Assembly (NCBI GenBank): GCA_965263485.1 | Contig: CBDHHO010000004.1 | Coordinates: 2,207,008-2,271,007 of the forward strand | DNA from: Haliotispira sp965263485 | GTDB taxonomy: Bacteria > Spirochaetota > Spirochaetia > SP-2023 | DNA length: 64,000 nt | Direction: 5' to 3' | Shown: positions 61,557 through 64,000 of the stretch, piece after piece | Layout of the letters: every line of letters begins with the position of its first letter | How positions within the stretch are numbered: position 1 is the stretch's first letter | Translations under genes and position numbers: made by a program | Notes under the pieces: generated by a model | The model's input: only the letters and a program-made list of their open reading frames with translations | The model's database searches: none | What the model was told of the DNA's origin: nothing

Positions 61557-63463
61557 CCTAGAGAATATAACGAAAACAAACTCCTACTGGAACTCAAAGA
61601 TTTCGTACGGATCGCCGCTCTGGGTATCCTAGAGAATATAACGAAAACAAACTCCTACTGGAACTTGCTGTAGGGAATTTTGCTTCGAGATCTCTTATTG
61701 CCTAGAGAATATAACGAAAACAAACTCCTACTGGAACTCCAATTTTCATCTGGCCGAAACCCCTCTTTAATAACCTAGAGAATATAACGAAAACAAACTC
61801 CTACTGGAACAAAAATAGTGCATGTAAGCCTTAACGTCGTGAAGCCTAGAGAATATAACGAAAACAAACTCCTACTGGAACCATCTAAATTGGCCCGAGC
61901 AATACCTGCCTGTGCCAAGACCTAGAGAATATAACGAAAACAAACTCCTACTGGAACAGCCGGCTTTTTAGGGAGCAAAACGCCGCGAATTTCCTAGAGA
62001 ATATAACGAAAACAAACTCCTACTGGAACCCCCCCTTGCCTCGCCAAGCAGGCCCCTCAGGGAACCTAGAGAATATAACGAAAACAAACTCCTACTGGAA
62101 CATCGCCTGACCAGCTTGGGCGCCTTGCCCGGCGGCCTAGAGAATATAACGAAAACAAACTCCTACTGGAACGTCTAACCTATCGTCGCGAGGGGAGACT
62201 CCAAAGTCCTAGAGAATATAACGAAAACAAACTCCTACTGGAACGCGCTTGGGGTATCCGGATTGGGCTGCGCTCGAACCTAGAGAATATAACGAAAACA
62301 AACTCCTACTGGAACTGGTTGACGTTTTAATTTAATTTAATCGCTGGAGGTCCTAGAGAATATAACGAAAACAAACTCCTACTGGAACATGGTAACACCG
62401 CCGGCTCGCCTGGCGTCACCTCGACTTCCTAGAGAATATAACGAAAACAAACTCCTACTGGAACCGTTTGAGTGAGGGAGGACGAGCTGGGCTCTCGTTC
62501 CTAGAGAATATAACGAAAACAAACTCCTACTGGAACCAGTATGAGCGAGATTTGGTTGCTAACAGCCTTGTTACCTAGAGAATATAACGAAAACAAACTC
62601 CTACTGGAACCCCTAGGAGAGCTGCTCGATGAAGATTCAAATTGATGCCTAGAGAATATAACGAAAACAAACTCCTACTGGAACTCAGCTCCTCCGCGAC
62701 TGCCTGTGCGTCGGTCAACCTAGAGAATATAACGAAAACAAACTCCTACTGGAACTTATATAGCCTTGAGTCCTGGTACAGGGGATCCGACCCTAGAGAA
62801 TATAACGAAAACAAACTCCTACTGGAACTAGGTCTCAAAGTGCCTAAATGTGGGAGGTTGTCACCTAGAGAATATAACGAAAACAAACTCCTACTGGAAC
62901 CCAAATCTAAACCTTCAAGCGATGAATCTACCACACCTAGAGAATATAACGAAAACAAACTCCTACTGGAACTATATTCAAGCACAATCTTGTCTGCATC
63001 TATCTGTCCCTAGAGAATATAACGAAAACAAACTCCTACTGGAACGCGCGATAATGGCGAGGGTGTCGCCTTTCTTGACGGTATATGCCTAGAGAATATA
63101 ACGAAAACAAACTCCTACTGGAACTACTCACCGGCCGCAAAATATTTAAATTTAAGACCTAGAGAATATAACGAAAACAAACTCCTACTGGAACCGAAGG
63201 TCGCGAACCCTTCTGCGGATTGAGTTATCCTCCTAGAGAATATAACGAAAACAAACTCCTACTGGAACGTCTAGTAGAGCGCCACCTGGGTCGTGACCTT
63301 AAAGTCCTAGAGAATATAACGAAAACAAACTCCTACTGGAACCGCTGGCGCCAAGGGAGTGCACTGGTAAAATAGTCTCCTAGAGAATATAACGAAAACA
63401 AACTCCTACTGGAACGATCATCCGAACGGAAAGCCTGAGCGACTCGCAAACCTAGAGAATATA
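61557..63463 (-). CRISPR. CRISPR array: 26 complete 37-bp repeats, one cut repeat, 26 spacers
   Basis: Plus-strand repeat: CCTAGAGAATATAACGAAAA then CAAACTCCTACTGGAAC, identical in all 26 complete copies (first at 61557, last at 63379). Spacers are 33-42 bases, mostly 34-37. The 27th repeat (63451) stops after 13 bases where an ISL3 element begins. The minus-strand form starts GTTCCAG and ends CTCTAGG, like the Francisella II-B repeat form (GTTTCAG...GTTAG), and the tracrRNA match supports transcription from the minus strand. No leader is visible left of the array; in minus orientation it would lie to the right, beyond the IS. Confidence 0.97.
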
Positions 63464-64000
63464 GGCTCTTCGGTACGTCTTGTGGATTTTAGGTAAAGAT
63501 GATACAATGGGGAAATGAACGATAAGCAACTTTTAATTTTGGGCCTGGGACTGAGCGAACCATGGCAGATTATCAGTCAGGAACTCAGAGAAGACAAGAA
63601 GCCACATGAATTACACATCGCAATTAAAGCTGAGCGTGGCTCCAAGTATCCGTGTCCCGAGTGTAAGAAAATGTGCCCTGCTCACGACTTTAAGGAACTT
63701 GAATGGCGGCATTTAAACTTCTTTCAACACCATTGCTACATCCGCGCAAAAGTACCCCGAACAAAATGTTTAGAGCATGGTATCAGGCGTATTCTGGTCC
63801 CATGGGCAAGAAAAGGAAGCTCTTTTACCTTACTCTTTGAGCAGGCTGTTCTCATGCGTGAAATGCCTATGCTTTCAGTAGCCAGACAAACTGGAATCGA
63901 AGATAAAAGAGTTGCCAGAATTATCAAACATTACGTTGAAGAAGGCAAAAAACAAATAGATTTATCTAATTTAAAATCTATTGGACTTGATGGGACATCA
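63464..64000 (+). mobile_element. ISL3-family insertion sequence inside a CRISPR repeat (runs off window)
   Basis: Begins with GGCTCTTCGGTACGTCTTGT, the typical ISL3 terminal start, exactly where the last repeat breaks. The preceding 8 bases AGAATATA (63456-63463) are the predicted target duplication. Transposase starts 51 bases inside. The other end is outside the window. Confidence 0.88.
63515..64000 (+). CDS. ISL3-family transposase (3' end outside window)
   Basis: 162 codons are visible from ATG 63515 with no stop. The N-terminal zinc-binding region has YPCPECKKMCPAHDF and KCLEHGIRRILVPWARKGSS, with WRHLNFFQHHCYIRAKVPRT between, the ISL3 pattern. A helix-turn-helix follows (LSVARQTGIEDKRVARIIKH) and the DDE domain begins with LKSIGLDGTS. 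Nothing visible is broken, so it may be active. Confidence 0.93.
   Translation, partial: MNDKQLLILGLGLSEPWQIISQELREDKKPHELHIAIKAERGSKYPCPECKKMCPAHDFKELEWRHLNFFQHHCYIRAKVPRTKCLEHGIRRILVPWARKGSSFTLLFEQAVLMREMPMLSVARQTGIEDKRVARIIKHYVEEGKKQIDLSNLKSIGLDGTS

Noticed and set aside
62642..63092. Open reading frames across the CRISPR array on both strands
   Set aside because: They consist of translated repeats (for example PREYNENKLLLE or its complement) and exist only because the repeat lacks stops in those frames.

Overview
This is a bacterial chromosome segment, most likely from a spirochaete related to Treponema. The evidence is a short alanyl-tRNA synthetase of 613 residues that lacks the usual C-terminal domain, a TroABCD-type metal importer, exported proteins with an ARG/GRG sequence just after the signal peptide, and an LpoB/COG3014 lipoprotein pair. 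The assignment is inferred from gene content. Base composition is mixed: the 9.4-14.4 kb block is AT-rich, while the core genes and cas genes are richer in GC.

Layout. 1-2.9 kb: end of a ribose/rhamnose-type ABC importer. 2.9-4.4 kb: nested dead transposons (IS5 family, IS630 family, a miniature element and an unknown gene start). 4.6-18.5 kb: an organophosphate-scavenging region with an inositol-monophosphatase-like enzyme, two periplasmic binding proteins, an ABC ATPase and its broken duplicate, a fused permease, two glycerophosphodiesterases, a large exported lectin, a RhuM gene between 600-bp direct repeats, and an exported hydrolase. 18.7-22.2 kb: troABCD behind a putative metal-regulated promoter. 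22.5-32 kb: SMP-30 lactonase, ThiD, ThiE, a partial ABC transporter, a glyoxalase-II-like enzyme and a split mannitol PTS. 32.1-41.2 kb: alaS, two lipoproteins, a PRUNE-like DHH protein, a CPBP protease, a HEAT-like protein and a Nudix hydrolase. 41.5-50.3 kb: one long minus-strand cluster for molybdenum-cofactor synthesis, a nitrate-reductase-type molybdoenzyme and a NarK-type transporter. 50.4-53.3 kb: tRNA-Ser, a ParB-like protein, a phosphoesterase and tRNA-Arg. 54.0-64.0 kb: an IS1595 remnant, a complete type II CRISPR-Cas locus (cas9-cas1-cas2-cas4, most like II-B), a predicted tracrRNA, an array of 26 complete repeats plus one cut repeat, and an ISL3 element inserted in that last repeat.

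Two themes stand out. First, a family of miniature inverted-repeat elements with ends GGGNACCTCTAAAAATTC occurs about 17 times. Several copies have 4-bp target duplications, and their ends match those of the dead IS5-family element; they sit at gene boundaries and have altered starts and stops. Second, the CRISPR locus is internally coherent. The anti-repeat between cas4 and the array differs from the repeat only by changes that become G:U pairs if both RNAs are read from the minus strand. This argues that crRNA and tracrRNA are transcribed against the cas operon and that the ISL3 copy sits on the upstream side of the array.
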